64,000 nt of DNA from Moritella sp. Urea-trap-13 (GCF_002836355.1 NZ_PJCA01000001.1:62001-126000); one strand, 5' to 3'; positions 28,774 to 37,297 are shown, counted from the first letter of the stretch. The notes: a model not told the origin generated them from the letters alone. Numbers and translations are program-made.

Positions 28774-30071
28774 TACATCACTTCCTCATTTTTAAAGGCA
28801 CCAGCTTTAAGCCATGAATAAAGTACGACAGCACCGACAATCGTACTGGTTATCAATGTGTACACAGCCGCTTCGTTATATTTAGCATCCATCATTAAAC
28901 GGAAACCCAGAGATGAAATAGTATCAAGTGGTTTGTAGATCGAGCCCACCGTCTGTACTGTCGCTTCACCTAGCATGTAGACAATCGTGACGTTATTGAA
29001 ATTGAAGGTAAATTGGGTAATAAAGACCGGGGCAACACTGATTAAAATCAATGGTAAGGTAATATCGAAGAAATTTGACCATGCGTTACCGCCATCAATC
29101 GCGCTAGCTTCATAGAGATCATCTGGAATCGTTTGTAATACGCCAGTAACCAAAATAAAAACGTAAGGGAACCCAAGCCAAGCTTGTATTAAAATAATGG
29201 TTACCTTTGCCAGATCAGCATCAAGAAAGAAGCCAATAGCAGTGCTGACATCATATTCACTCCCCGTGAAAAAAGGGATAACCATGGTATTCATTCCACC
29301 AATTTTGGAGAAGAAAAGCTGAAATACCAAAATTGTTAAAAATGCCGGAACAGCCCAAGGTAAGATATACACTGTACGGAAGAATTTCTGTCCTCGAATG
29401 CCTTTATTATTCGCGACAACAGCCAGAATAGTACCTAAAACGATGGTGAGTGCAGAGGCACAAAATGTCCATGTTAACGTCCAACTCAGTGTTTCTTGAA
29501 ATGCAGCAGCGGTGCGCTCGTTGGTAAATAAACGTTCGAAGTTGCTGAATCCCCTCCACTCAATTAAAAATGCGGGCGGAAGCACAGGCCGTTTGTAGTT
29601 GGTGAATGCAACGACAATAGAAACAATCGCCGGTAATAAAGCAAAAACAAACAGTAAAATAAATTTAGGTGCTGTAATTAAATTTGGAACGATTTCATGC
29701 GATAGACCGCGCACTTTTTCGGTAAACGTAATAGCAGATCCTGTTTCATCTATTTGACGTTTGACATCTTTAGCATCACGAGCAAATGCATAGTGAAGGG
29801 CAAAAAAAACCAAAAACATCATGGCACCAACGGTTGAACCAACCATGATAAGAAAGGAATCATCAATAAAGCGCTCTGCACCAATTGTGATTTTTCCATT
29901 CGGTTGCTCGACAGCTAACAGGCGAAAATTTGGAAGGGTAAATTGAATAAAAACCAATATCTCTAAAGCCAATATCGAAAGCCCAAATAGCGCTTCTCTC
30001 ATCCGATGCAGTAAGAGATGCCCACTGCCAGGAATAACCATAGAGAGCCAGAAAATAAATTGTTGACTCAT
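28773..30071 (-). CDS. MalF-like permease of the second importer, Mdx type
   Basis: A 432-residue permease with eight predicted membrane segments. An N-terminal hairpin (FWLSMVIPGSGHLLL and LFGLSILALEILVF) resembles MdxF of Bacillus, and the large P2 domain of the MalF at 10262 is absent. The EAA loop is YEASAIDGGNAWSNF near residue 340. The length matches MdxF-type proteins (about 435). With the MalG-like partner it should form the channel for maltodextrin or cyclodextrin import. A gap of 114 bases separates it from the upstream binding-protein gene. Confidence 0.92.
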   Translation of the reverse strand: MSQQFIFWLSMVIPGSGHLLLHRMREALFGLSILALEILVFIQFTLPNFRLLAVEQPNGKITIGAERFIDDSFLIMVGSTVGAMMFLVFFALHYAFARDAKDVKRQIDETGSAITFTEKVRGLSHEIVPNLITAPKFILLFVFALLPAIVSIVVAFTNYKRPVLPPAFLIEWRGFSNFERLFTNERTAAAFQETLSWTLTWTFCASALTIVLGTILAVVANNKGIRGQKFFRTVYILPWAVPAFLTILVFQLFFSKIGGMNTMVIPFFTGSEYDVSTAIGFFLDADLAKVTIILIQAWLGFPYVFILVTGVLQTIPDDLYEASAIDGGNAWSNFFDITLPLILISVAPVFITQFTFNFNNVTIVYMLGEATVQTVGSIYKPLDTISSLGFRLMMDAKYNEAAVYTLITSTIVGAVVLYSWLKAGAFKNEEVM

Positions 30072-30185
30072 GTAAATAACCTACTTATTTATTAATGTTG
30101 TGTAGATACGTCACGTTTTGTGTTGCACGATGCCTCATGTTATTAGCCACCGTGCAGTTGAATAGAAAAAGGAGATCAATGTCGA

Positions 30186-31316
30186 TTACATATCTTCAAT
30201 GTCTATTTCGATAGTATCAACAGCTGCATCCAATGCTGCTTTCACATTTTGTCCTTGTGCTATTTGAGCCAATGCCGTTTTCATCGGTCCCCATACTTTC
30301 ATAAACTCAGAAATATTAGGCATAGGCTGACCGATGTTTGTCGCATCGAAAATAGCTTTGTGCAATGATCCTTCGACATAATTCACAGACAAACTAGGTG
30401 AAACTTCACGCGTCATTTCATACCATTTAAGGGCATTTTCAGGCGTCGCGACAAATTTAATAAAGGCTCTAGCCCCTTCTTTATTATCGCTATAGCCATT
30501 AACTGCCATCCCTTTTGTGCCTGTTAAGGCTTTATACGGATAGCTGCCATCCCAGCTAGGAATTGGTGCAGCACCAACATTAATACCGGCTTTTTCAATA
30601 TCCGCAATTGCCCAAGGTCCGTGGACTATCGCTTTCAATTTACCTTCCATGAAATACTTCATCATGATGTCGTTAGCCACAGTGTCATCTTGCATCAGTG
30701 TCCAATGACTAACGCCACTGTGATATAACCCTTGAGCAGCCAATCCAGCTTTAATTGAACCAGCTGTATTTAAACCGATATCTTGCGGATTGTTGTCTTT
30801 AAATATGTAACCACCGTTACTCATAAAGAGGCCACCAGTAAAATAGAAGTCAGTAAATTTTGCAGCCCAATCAGAGGCAGGTATTTCTTTCAGTGTGTTA
30901 GGTACTTCTTTAACCATGTCTTTGTTATAAAGAAACAGAGTGGTATCCGTAGACATCGGTACCATATACGTCTGACCGTTATAAGTGGCCGCATTAGTAG
31001 CCGCATCGGTAAAACCAGTATTCGTAAAATTGGTCGAGGTAATTAAATATTGATCGGCTAATTCACCAATACGGTCATTAGGGATCATAAAAACATCAGC
31101 AATGTTGCCTTTTTGAGTTGGCAATGCGCTAAGTAAGTCAAACATACTCGCTGCTTCAACGTTAACTTTGAAGTCTTTACCCTTGTTAAATTCCTTCGCT
31201 AGTTCGTTGAAATAAGGTACATAGCTTTTTTCTACACCGACAACAATATTGTCTGCGGCCATAGTATTACTTGCGAATAATAGTGCTGCGGAGACGGCTA
31301 ATGATATTTTTTTCAT
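30186..31316 (-). CDS. Periplasmic maltodextrin/cyclodextrin-binding protein of the second importer
   Basis: A 376-residue protein with signal peptide KKISLAVSAALLFASNTMA. The fold is that of cluster 1 sugar-binding proteins: VEKSYVPYFNELAKEFNKG, LFLYNKDMVKE, AIVHGPWAIADIEKAGINV and PMPNISEFMKVWGPM, the last two being MalE-like. It is clearly diverged from both MalE proteins in the window and resembles the MdxE/CycB group. It heads a seven-gene run (binding protein, two permeases, ATPase, unknown, debranching enzyme, cyclomaltodextrinase). AAGGA lies upstream of the ATG at a long spacing. Confidence 0.9.
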   Translation of the reverse strand: MKKISLAVSAALLFASNTMAADNIVVGVEKSYVPYFNELAKEFNKGKDFKVNVEAASMFDLLSALPTQKGNIADVFMIPNDRIGELADQYLITSTNFTNTGFTDAATNAATYNGQTYMVPMSTDTTLFLYNKDMVKEVPNTLKEIPASDWAAKFTDFYFTGGLFMSNGGYIFKDNNPQDIGLNTAGSIKAGLAAQGLYHSGVSHWTLMQDDTVANDIMMKYFMEGKLKAIVHGPWAIADIEKAGINVGAAPIPSWDGSYPYKALTGTKGMAVNGYSDNKEGARAFIKFVATPENALKWYEMTREVSPSLSVNYVEGSLHKAIFDATNIGQPMPNISEFMKVWGPMKTALAQIAQGQNVKAALDAAVDTIEIDIEDM

Positions 31317-31336
31317 CGTTAAATTTTTCCTTAAAT

Positions 31337-31346
31337 AGGGATGAAG
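31337..31346 (+). promoter_or_regulatory. Possible MalT box before the second importer
   Basis: AGGGATGAAG matches the MalT box consensus GGGGA(T/G)GAGG at 8 of 10 positions with an intact GGATGA core, 21 bases upstream of the binding-protein start, though on the opposite strand. Its closeness to the start makes a role in activation uncertain. Confidence 0.3.
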
Positions 31347-31482
31347 TGTCTTAAAATAGTAAAATGCATATCACATAGATAAACGTTATCTATCTCAATG
31401 ATGTCTTTGATATTCGTGCTATTGGGTAAGTTATAAAACGTGATACGACTAACACAATGTATTATTACTAATTAAATCAACG

Positions 31483-32664
31483 TTAATTAAGTTGTTTTGC
31501 CGCTGTATCTAACGCTTCTTTCACTGTCTGACGGCCCAGTATTGCGTTCTCAATCGCCGCACCTTCAGCAAACCAATACGCCGTCATTTCTGGGATATTT
31601 GGCATGATTTCGCCATTCTCTGCATTGATCATTGTGGCAGCAATACGGCTATCTTTAGCAAGTACTTGCTGAAACGACTTCAATGTAACAGCACCCAAAG
31701 GCTTATCATCATTCATCGTTTTGAGACCATTATCTGTGATCACGTAATTTTCTAGAAACTCAACGGAGAGGTCTTTATTTGGACTTGCCGCGTTAATACC
31801 CGCACTGAGCACCCCGACGAATGGGTTCGATGCGCCACCTTTTAAGGTTGGTAGTACCGCTACGCCATAATTGATTTTTGATTTTTCGATGTTGGCCCAC
31901 GACCACGGGCCATTAATGGTCATCGCCACACGGCCTCTATTAAATTCACCTTCTGAAACGGCATAATCCATGTCCGGAGAAATCACATCGTTCTTGACTA
32001 AATCAACTAAGAACTGCAGACCTTCAATACCTGCTTTACTGTTCACTCCAATTTGTTTGCCGTCAAAACCCGAGTCTGTTTTCTTAAAGGCATAGCCACC
32101 GTTAGCCGAAATCAGTGGCCATGTGAAGTAAGCATTCTTCACATCCCACATAATGGCCTTCTTACCTTCGCTACGCATTTTCTTGTCAATAGCAGCAACT
32201 TCTTCCCAAGTACGTGGCGGTTCAGGTAATAAATCTTTGTTATAAATTAATGAGGGTGTTTCTATTGCAACCGGATAACCCACTAACTTACCTTCATAAG
32301 TCACCGCATCCCAACTAAAATCAACGAGCTTATTTTTAAACTCTTTACCTGGGTTAATTTCAGCTAATACGCCTGTTTTCGCATAACCACCAAAACGGTC
32401 ATGAGCCCAAAAAATAATATCAGGACCACCACCAGTGGCCGCAACTTGTTGATATTTAGCTTCAAGAGAATCAGGATGCTGAACATTCACTTTCACTCCG
32501 GTATCTGCTTCAAACTGTCGGCCAATTTCAGCTAAACCTTCATAGCTTTTATCACCATTGATCCAGATAAGAATTTCACCTTCTTGCATTGCAGATGCCG
32601 AAAAAGGGAAGGCCATTAGAGAGGTAAGAGTACAAACCGTCAGAGTTTTCAGTATGCATTTCAT
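31483..32664 (-). CDS. Second MalE-type maltose-binding protein
   Basis: A 393-residue MalE paralog with signal peptide [18 protein letters not shown] and a mature start [20 protein letters not shown]. All main MalE blocks are present ([50 protein letters not shown]). It is much closer to the MalE at 11982 than to its neighbour at 30186. No permease genes of its own follow, so it probably feeds the distant MalFGK2 or serves chemotaxis. The ATG at 32664 is chosen; a TTG two codons earlier is better spaced from GGA but less usual. MalT-like and CRP-like sites lie upstream. Confidence 0.93.
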   Translation of the reverse strand: MKCILKTLTVCTLTSLMAFPFSASAMQEGEILIWINGDKSYEGLAEIGRQFEADTGVKVNVQHPDSLEAKYQQVAATGGGPDIIFWAHDRFGGYAKTGVLAEINPGKEFKNKLVDFSWDAVTYEGKLVGYPVAIETPSLIYNKDLLPEPPRTWEEVAAIDKKMRSEGKKAIMWDVKNAYFTWPLISANGGYAFKKTDSGFDGKQIGVNSKAGIEGLQFLVDLVKNDVISPDMDYAVSEGEFNRGRVAMTINGPWSWANIEKSKINYGVAVLPTLKGGASNPFVGVLSAGINAASPNKDLSVEFLENYVITDNGLKTMNDDKPLGAVTLKSFQQVLAKDSRIAATMINAENGEIMPNIPEMTAYWFAEGAAIENAILGRQTVKEALDTAAKQLN

Positions 32665-32720
32665 AATCAACTATCCATTTGTGAGTATTTACTCATTGTC
32701 CTGTGCTTAAGGTTAATGAA

Positions 32721-32779
32721 CATCCTCCCCCATGACTACGCCCCCCATACATAATATCAACATTGTGAAACGGAGCACA
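32721..32779. promoter_or_regulatory. MalT box and CRP site between malE paralog and secreted peptide gene
   Basis: On the minus strand GGGGAGGATG (32730-32721) matches the MalT consensus at 9 of 10 positions, about 60 bases before the malE-type start. TGTGA-N6-GCACA at 32764-32779 matches the CRP consensus at 9 of 10 core positions. The order gene-MalT-CRP is that of MalT/CRP-dependent promoters. The CRP site is also about 120 bases before the divergent peptide gene. Confidence 0.65.
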
Positions 32780-32897
32780 TTTTGTAGGATATAACCTTAA
32801 AAACAGTTAACTGCTATAATCAAGATGTCTTTGATGAAAGAGAACATCAATAATAACGTTTTCTATTAACGCATCTCAGACGTCTTCGAGGAGAAAA

Positions 32898-33059
32898 ATG
32901 ATGAAGTTGAAAGCTTTACTCTTAGCCACTAGTTTATTCTTTGCCAACATTGCAATCGCATCTGAACACTGCTCTTGGTATATAGAAGATCGTGGCTGGT
33001 GCACCCCTTATTTTACAAGTAGTAATGATGGGGTTTCACCTCATAGTAATCAAAAATAA
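32898..33059 (+). CDS. 53-residue secreted cysteine-containing peptide
   Basis: A short gene with a strong ribosome site (GAGGAG, four bases before an ATG-ATG pair). Residues 1-21 form a clear signal peptide (KLKALLLATSLFFANIAIA). The mature peptide of about 32 residues contains HCSWYIEDRGWCTPYF, with two cysteines ten apart that could form a disulfide, and four aromatic residues. A terminator follows 52 bases later, consistent with a real single-gene transcript. It is divergent from the malE paralog and shares its control region. I recognise no family; a role in the maltose regulon is inference from position. Confidence 0.7.
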   Translation: MMKLKALLLATSLFFANIAIASEHCSWYIEDRGWCTPYFTSSNDGVSPHSNQK

Positions 33060-33110
33060 TTAGTTAAGCGCGTTAATAGAGGGGAGATATAGATTAGAAC
33101 TGTTCGGGAT

Positions 33111-33139
33111 GGGCCCTCTTTTCAGAGGGTCTTTTTTTC
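33111..33139 (+). terminator. Rho-independent terminator of the secreted peptide gene
   Basis: CCCTCT ... AGAGGG stem with a short loop, followed by TCTTTTTTTCG on the plus strand. Confidence 0.8.
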
Positions 33140-33157
33140 GTCTGCAAACAAAAAAAA

Positions 33158-33178
33158 GAGCGGCTTTAAAAAACCGCC
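33158..33178 (-). terminator. Rho-independent terminator of the lamB-malM unit
   Basis: On the minus strand GGGCGGTTT pairs with AAAGCCGCTC and is followed by TTTTTTTTTG. It lies about 95 bases after the malM stop. Confidence 0.75.
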
Positions 33179-33272
33179 CAGGGACTTTCTTGCATTCTTT
33201 ACTTTAAGTTTTATCATCACGATTTGTAATACGGGCAACGACATGTACTGACCTTACTCTACATTGTAAGAA

Positions 33273-34148
33273 TCACTTTTTAATTAATTCAACAAAAGTT
33301 GATTCTGCTGAGCTTGAACCAGCACGCTTCGCTTCTTCTAACAGCTGAAGTGCTTTGTGCATGTCATTTTTCTCTACAGCCGCTTTAATTTGCGTGTTAT
33401 AAAAAGCTTCCGTTTCCGGCTGCATGCTTACGTCTGCAGCTTTATTTACAGTGGTTTCCGGTACCAATGTTACTGCAACAACCGCAGCAGGTGCAGAAGC
33501 GGTGGCAGCAATTTCAGCCGCACTGTAAGAACGTAGAGTTAACGGTTTAAGATCTAATTCTAAAGAACCAAACTTCTGATGCTGGATCACAGGATCGGTG
33601 ACCATTGGTCTACCTAGGCCAAGCTCTTCAGCTCGAATACGCTCAGGGTGTGGGATCTGTATTTCGCCTTTGCGATACTCCTCCGGAGAGTAAACCACCA
33701 TATACGGCGTGGTTGCCTGATCCATTTCAAAACGATGTTGGTAACTGGCCAGGCTAAACATGCCACCCATTTTAACCTCAAAATCATCCAAGCCGACCAC
33801 TTCTACGGCTTCAAAATTTGAGTTTAATAGGATAACTTTAGGTGCCAAAACGCCAGTTGTTCTCATCCAGCTACTTAAATCAACCTGCATACGTTGGACA
33901 TTCGCAGGTAGAGCAAAAGCGGTGAAATAGCTTTTCCCTTCAGGGAACACCCCAACTTGAGAATCGTCATCAATGGCAAAATCAATTTTGTCACTCTGCA
34001 TGGGAACCCATGAGAATGCACTATAGGCATTGCAGCAAACAGGTGCTGTTACTGCGATATCTTTTGTTATTCCTGCTGTCGGGGATGCCGCACAGCCAAT
34101 CAGACTTACAACTAAAAATGCTGCAAGTGTAGTTTTAATCATTTTCAT
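33273..34148 (-). CDS. malM: Maltose operon periplasmic protein MalM
   Basis: With the ATG at 34148 (GGAG seven bases upstream) the protein is 291 residues, near E. coli MalM (306). It begins with a lipoprotein signal, lipobox LIGC, then alanine-rich sequence. The conserved MalM core is visible: CCNAYSAFSWVPM, YFTAFALPANVQRM, PYMVVYSPEEYRKGEIQIPH, ERIRAEELGLGRPMV and HQKFGSLELDLKPL. The longer upstream frame has no ribosome site. MalM is envelope-located and non-essential; newer work ties it to the maltoporin. It follows lamB, as in enterics, with a hairpin between. Confidence 0.93.
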   Translation of the reverse strand: MKMIKTTLAAFLVVSLIGCAASPTAGITKDIAVTAPVCCNAYSAFSWVPMQSDKIDFAIDDDSQVGVFPEGKSYFTAFALPANVQRMQVDLSSWMRTTGVLAPKVILLNSNFEAVEVVGLDDFEVKMGGMFSLASYQHRFEMDQATTPYMVVYSPEEYRKGEIQIPHPERIRAEELGLGRPMVTDPVIQHQKFGSLELDLKPLTLRSYSAAEIAATASAPAAVVAVTLVPETTVNKAADVSMQPETEAFYNTQIKAAVEKNDMHKALQLLEEAKRAGSSSAESTFVELIKK

Positions 34149-34246
34149 TTTCACTCTCCGACACCCGATATTTTGACAATATTTTATGGGCATATACCTA
34201 TTACAATCCAATCAACTCTACAGCAGGATCCAATAGATATATACTC

Positions 34247-34269
34247 AAAAAGGCAGCCCGAGGGCTGCC
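34247..34269 (-). terminator. Hairpin between lamB and malM
   Basis: GGCAGCC / GGCTGCC with a 4-base loop, followed by TTTTT on the minus strand. It probably terminates most lamB transcripts while allowing lower malM expression by readthrough. Confidence 0.7.
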
Positions 34270-34285
34270 ATTAACACTAATTGGC

Positions 34286-35587
34286 TTAGAACCAGATTTC
34301 AGTGTGAACACCAACAACTACTTCGCTGTCTTTAGTCGAATCGCTGAATTCAAGACCACCGCCACTTCCTTGTTCAGTGCTGTAGTAAGTTACGTATGGT
34401 TTAATTTGTGGACGACCGAAATAATCAGCATTTACGGTAAATACAGATGCAGCTTCTATCATGTAGTATGTATTGTCATCTTTACGGCCCCAAGCAACTC
34501 CATCATCTAATTTTTCCGACGATACAGATCCAGTTAGTTCTAAACGTAGGTTATCATTGATTTTGTATGATGGGCGGGCAGCAAACATCATACGATCAAG
34601 ACTTTTTTGACCGAAGGAATCATCATTTGAAAAATAGACAAATTCCGTACCAAGTTGTAGGTTTTCAGAGATATTTAATACACCATAAGAGGTGATAAAT
34701 AGACCCGTAGAGTCTTCACTGAAAGCGCCACTCCAGTCACCGAAGTTTACACCACGGTTCGCAGCAATGCCTTTACCATATGCAATACCGGTTTGCGTCC
34801 AACCATCTAAACCGTAGTAATCTCGGTTATAAGTGATCGCACCACCAATACCATCTTCTGCTGACTTAATGCCACCAGATAACTCGTCTTCTTGGTTAGC
34901 TTGCTCCATGTACTTAAGATCAAAGTTAAAGCTACCACCCAGTGCCTCAACACCATGGTAATAGAAATTATAAGAAGACAGCGTTTGACGATCTTTGTTT
35001 ACATCAGCATTAATATCATCACTTGTATCAGCAACTAAAAATGCAAAACCTGCCGTATTACCGCCCAACTTTGTTTGGATACCAGCACCGACACCTGAGC
35101 TCTGATTCCAAAATTCACCCGATAACAATCCAGCTGAACGATTGAGGAAACGTTGACCGCCCCAAATTGATGTATCTTCACCTAGATATGATAAACCACC
35201 AATCTCTACAAAAGACTCTTTAACTTCAAGTTGAGCTTTAGTATTATCTTTTTGACTACCTGATGAAGAGTAAGCAAAAGAGTTACCGTTACCGTATTCA
35301 GTACGAACTACAAAGTCAGACCAAGCGCCGTTCTGGTGCTCAGTATGCTTCTTGATAACAAACTCAACTTGGTTGGTACTTTTACCAGAGGTGCCAGCTG
35401 AATGATAGTTCGTTTTACCAAACTCCGAATTTACGGTTTCACCATCAACCATACGAAGATTCATTGAACCGTAACCGTTCACCTCCCAGCCATCGGTTAA
35501 TACATCTGTAGCAGATTCAGCTGCCACATTGTAAGACGTTAATGCTACAAGTATCGCCGCTGCTACGGGTAAAAGTTTATGAGTCAT
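34286..35587 (-). CDS. lamB: Maltoporin LamB
   Basis: A 433-residue outer-membrane porin with a Sec signal (LLPVAAAILVALTSYNVAA). The LamB family features are visible: GWEVNGYGSMNLRM near the N-terminus, KESFVEIGGLSYLGEDTSIW, GQRFLNRSAGLLSGEFW (the maltoporin RF/NRS-type constriction strand), and a C-terminal strand ending VVVGVHTEIWF with terminal aromatic residue. It forms a trimeric 18-strand barrel that admits maltodextrins by a greasy slide. AAGGG precedes the ATG. MalT-box-like and CRP-like sites lie upstream, and malM downstream. Confidence 0.93.
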   Translation of the reverse strand: MTHKLLPVAAAILVALTSYNVAAESATDVLTDGWEVNGYGSMNLRMVDGETVNSEFGKTNYHSAGTSGKSTNQVEFVIKKHTEHQNGAWSDFVVRTEYGNGNSFAYSSSGSQKDNTKAQLEVKESFVEIGGLSYLGEDTSIWGGQRFLNRSAGLLSGEFWNQSSGVGAGIQTKLGGNTAGFAFLVADTSDDINADVNKDRQTLSSYNFYYHGVEALGGSFNFDLKYMEQANQEDELSGGIKSAEDGIGGAITYNRDYYGLDGWTQTGIAYGKGIAANRGVNFGDWSGAFSEDSTGLFITSYGVLNISENLQLGTEFVYFSNDDSFGQKSLDRMMFAARPSYKINDNLRLELTGSVSSEKLDDGVAWGRKDDNTYYMIEAASVFTVNADYFGRPQIKPYVTYYSTEQGSGGGLEFSDSTKDSEVVVGVHTEIWF

Positions 35588-35669
35588 GAGTGTATCCCTT
35601 CATTAATTATTGTAAGAGTTGTTTAGTCATCTTTTCGTAAATTATATTAAGCTTTGATAAAGTTTTTTG

Positions 35670-35752
35670 CCTCATCCTCATGGGGGAGTAGAAGGGAGGA
35701 GGACAAGGACGTAGCATAAAATACACACCGGTGTTTCGTGACAACTCTCACG
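35670..35752. promoter_or_regulatory. lamB control region with MalT boxes and CRP site
   Basis: Minus-strand GAGGATGAGG (35679-35670) and plus-strand AGGGAGGAGG (35693-35702) each match the MalT box at 9 of 10 positions; GGGGGAGTAG at 35682-35691 is a weaker third. CGTGA-N6-TCACG at 35737-35752 has the full GTGA-N6-TCAC core of CRP. The sites sit 80-165 bases before the lamB start, with MalT proximal and CRP distal. The rest of the 516-base gap to the phosphatase gene is AT-rich with no gene visible. Confidence 0.7.
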
Positions 35753-36103
35753 GATATCAGGCGTACGACTGTAATTAAAATACGAAAAATCAAAAAATAG
35801 CATGACTAACATCACTTATTTCAACCATTTATTAAGGAAGTAGTTATAAAAAAACATGATTACTTTTAAAAAATAACATGATTTTTATTGAACTTTTTTT
35901 CACGTTTTCAAATTAGATCAAATATATTAAATTAGTCATCTTCATGTCCGCGTACTTAGTCATAAATACAGATACATTAAATATATTCAAACCGAGCAGA
36001 AACATAGATATTCAACTCAAGATAGGCATAATAAAATCTTCTTTTAGACCCTTATTCCCAGTAAATACATTATTAAGCCTATAACTACCACACTCAGTCT
36101 TTA

Positions 36104-37201
36104 CTAATATTCATCTCCAACCAAATGCAGATAAGCCTGTTCAATTATCTCGCACGCTAATCCTAATGAAAGCAGGTACGCTCTGATAACCTGGTGACCA
36201 TTTTCCAAGCTTCCCTGCCCCAGCGCCTGAGTGAGTGCATGCTCAAGTAAGCGAAAACTGCGGAATTCACCAATCGCCATATTATTTGTTTGCAAATAAT
36301 TTAGCTTAATCTGCTGCTTATCAGCGCCCATGAACAACTGAAGGAAAGCCACTATTACACCAGTTCGATCTGATCCTAATCGGCAATGGACATGATAAGG
36401 CCCTTGATGGTCTGCGATATGATTAATAACAGCTCGGATACCAGTCTGGAAACCGAGCTCATCAGGGTTAAAGCTTTCATCCCGATCCGACATGAAATAT
36501 ACCGTCTCATAAGCAACCGGAACATTTACGATATGATTGTCAAGCCACAGCGTTTTGTAATAACTGGGCTCAGCTTGATGAAGATAGTCCGCCAGTTCTT
36601 GAGCTGTCTCCGAAAGATTAATCACTGTGCGAACATTATTAAATTCAATTAACTGCATAGCTTTTCGCTGACGCTGAATTTCAATATTCATGAGCTGTGG
36701 ATGTTCGCCCCTAGATGGAATAACTGGGTGATAAGAGCGAAATAATCTTTCTTTAGCCAACTTACCCCCTCTTACTTCTCTGAAGTTAGCCAGCATCTGC
36801 TCAGACTCAAACTCAGAAGCTCTACTTTTAATTCGGAATGAATTTTTATTATGCTGAATAATATGACTCAGTTCATCATCACAAATATCTTCAGGAAGCA
36901 GTAAATAGTTATAACTACCATTGAATTGATTATTAAAAAAATAGCCTGCAGGATAGTTGTCATTAAATGGTATAGGTTGTTGCCTCTCTTCATCCCATAA
37001 GTAATATTCGATATAGCCAGAGTTACCTATTTTATTTACATCTAGACAACTTGTTCTGAGCAAAAGCCTGTCGCCCAATACTGAAAACTTAAAGCAATCT
37101 TTTTTCTGCCAGTTAGTAAATGTGCCGATTAGAAAAATTTGATTTCCTTCCCATGGGATATCAAAAATAACGTCGTTATGTCCATAGCTATAATGCATCA
37201 T
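36104..37201 (-). CDS. CBM48-like domain fused to a tyrosine/dual-specificity phosphatase (candidate glucan phosphatase)
   Basis: A 365-residue protein from the ATG at 37201; an earlier TTG lies inside a terminator hairpin and is rejected. Residues 5-110 look like an AMPK/CBM48-type glycogen-binding fold: IFLIGTFTNWQKKD matches the G-x-F-N-x-W start and GYIEYYLWDEERQQPIPFN matches the later Y-x-Y/D-G strand. Residues 130-365 are a Cys-based phosphatase: ANFREVRGGKLAKERLFRS, VRTVINLSET, and the P-loop HCRLGSDRTG (Cys near 273, Arg near 279) as in the Y_phosphatase3 group. Laforin (CBM20) and SEX4 (CBM48) join the same two functions in eukaryotes. No signal peptide, so cytoplasmic. The location next to alpha-glucosidase and lamB supports a glucan or sugar-phosphate substrate, but no activity is shown. 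Confidence 0.82.
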   Translation of the reverse strand: MMHYSYGHNDVIFDIPWEGNQIFLIGTFTNWQKKDCFKFSVLGDRLLLRTSCLDVNKIGNSGYIEYYLWDEERQQPIPFNDNYPAGYFFNNQFNGSYNYLLLPEDICDDELSHIIQHNKNSFRIKSRASEFESEQMLANFREVRGGKLAKERLFRSYHPVIPSRGEHPQLMNIEIQRQRKAMQLIEFNNVRTVINLSETAQELADYLHQAEPSYYKTLWLDNHIVNVPVAYETVYFMSDRDESFNPDELGFQTGIRAVINHIADHQGPYHVHCRLGSDRTGVIVAFLQLFMGADKQQIKLNYLQTNNMAIGEFRSFRLLEHALTQALGQGSLENGHQVIRAYLLSLGLACEIIEQAYLHLVGDEY

Positions 37202-37214
37202 GTTTTGTTTACCC

Positions 37215-37254
37215 AAAATAAAAAGGCTCTGTTCAAACAACGATGAACAGAGCC
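37215..37254 (-). terminator. Strong terminator between alpha-glucosidase and phosphatase genes
   Basis: A perfect 11-bp stem (GGCTCTGTTCA / TGAACAGAGCC) with an 8-base loop, followed by TTTTTATTTT on the minus strand. Only about 14 bases separate the T run from the phosphatase start. Confidence 0.85.
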
Positions 37255-37297
37255 AAAATAATGAAAAAATTAACCGTTGATTTAAATCAATATCAGC

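Noticed and set aside
37202-37240. Upstream TTG start for the phosphatase
   Set aside because: It would place the start codon inside the loop and stem of a strong terminator; the ATG at 37201 or 37198 is better.
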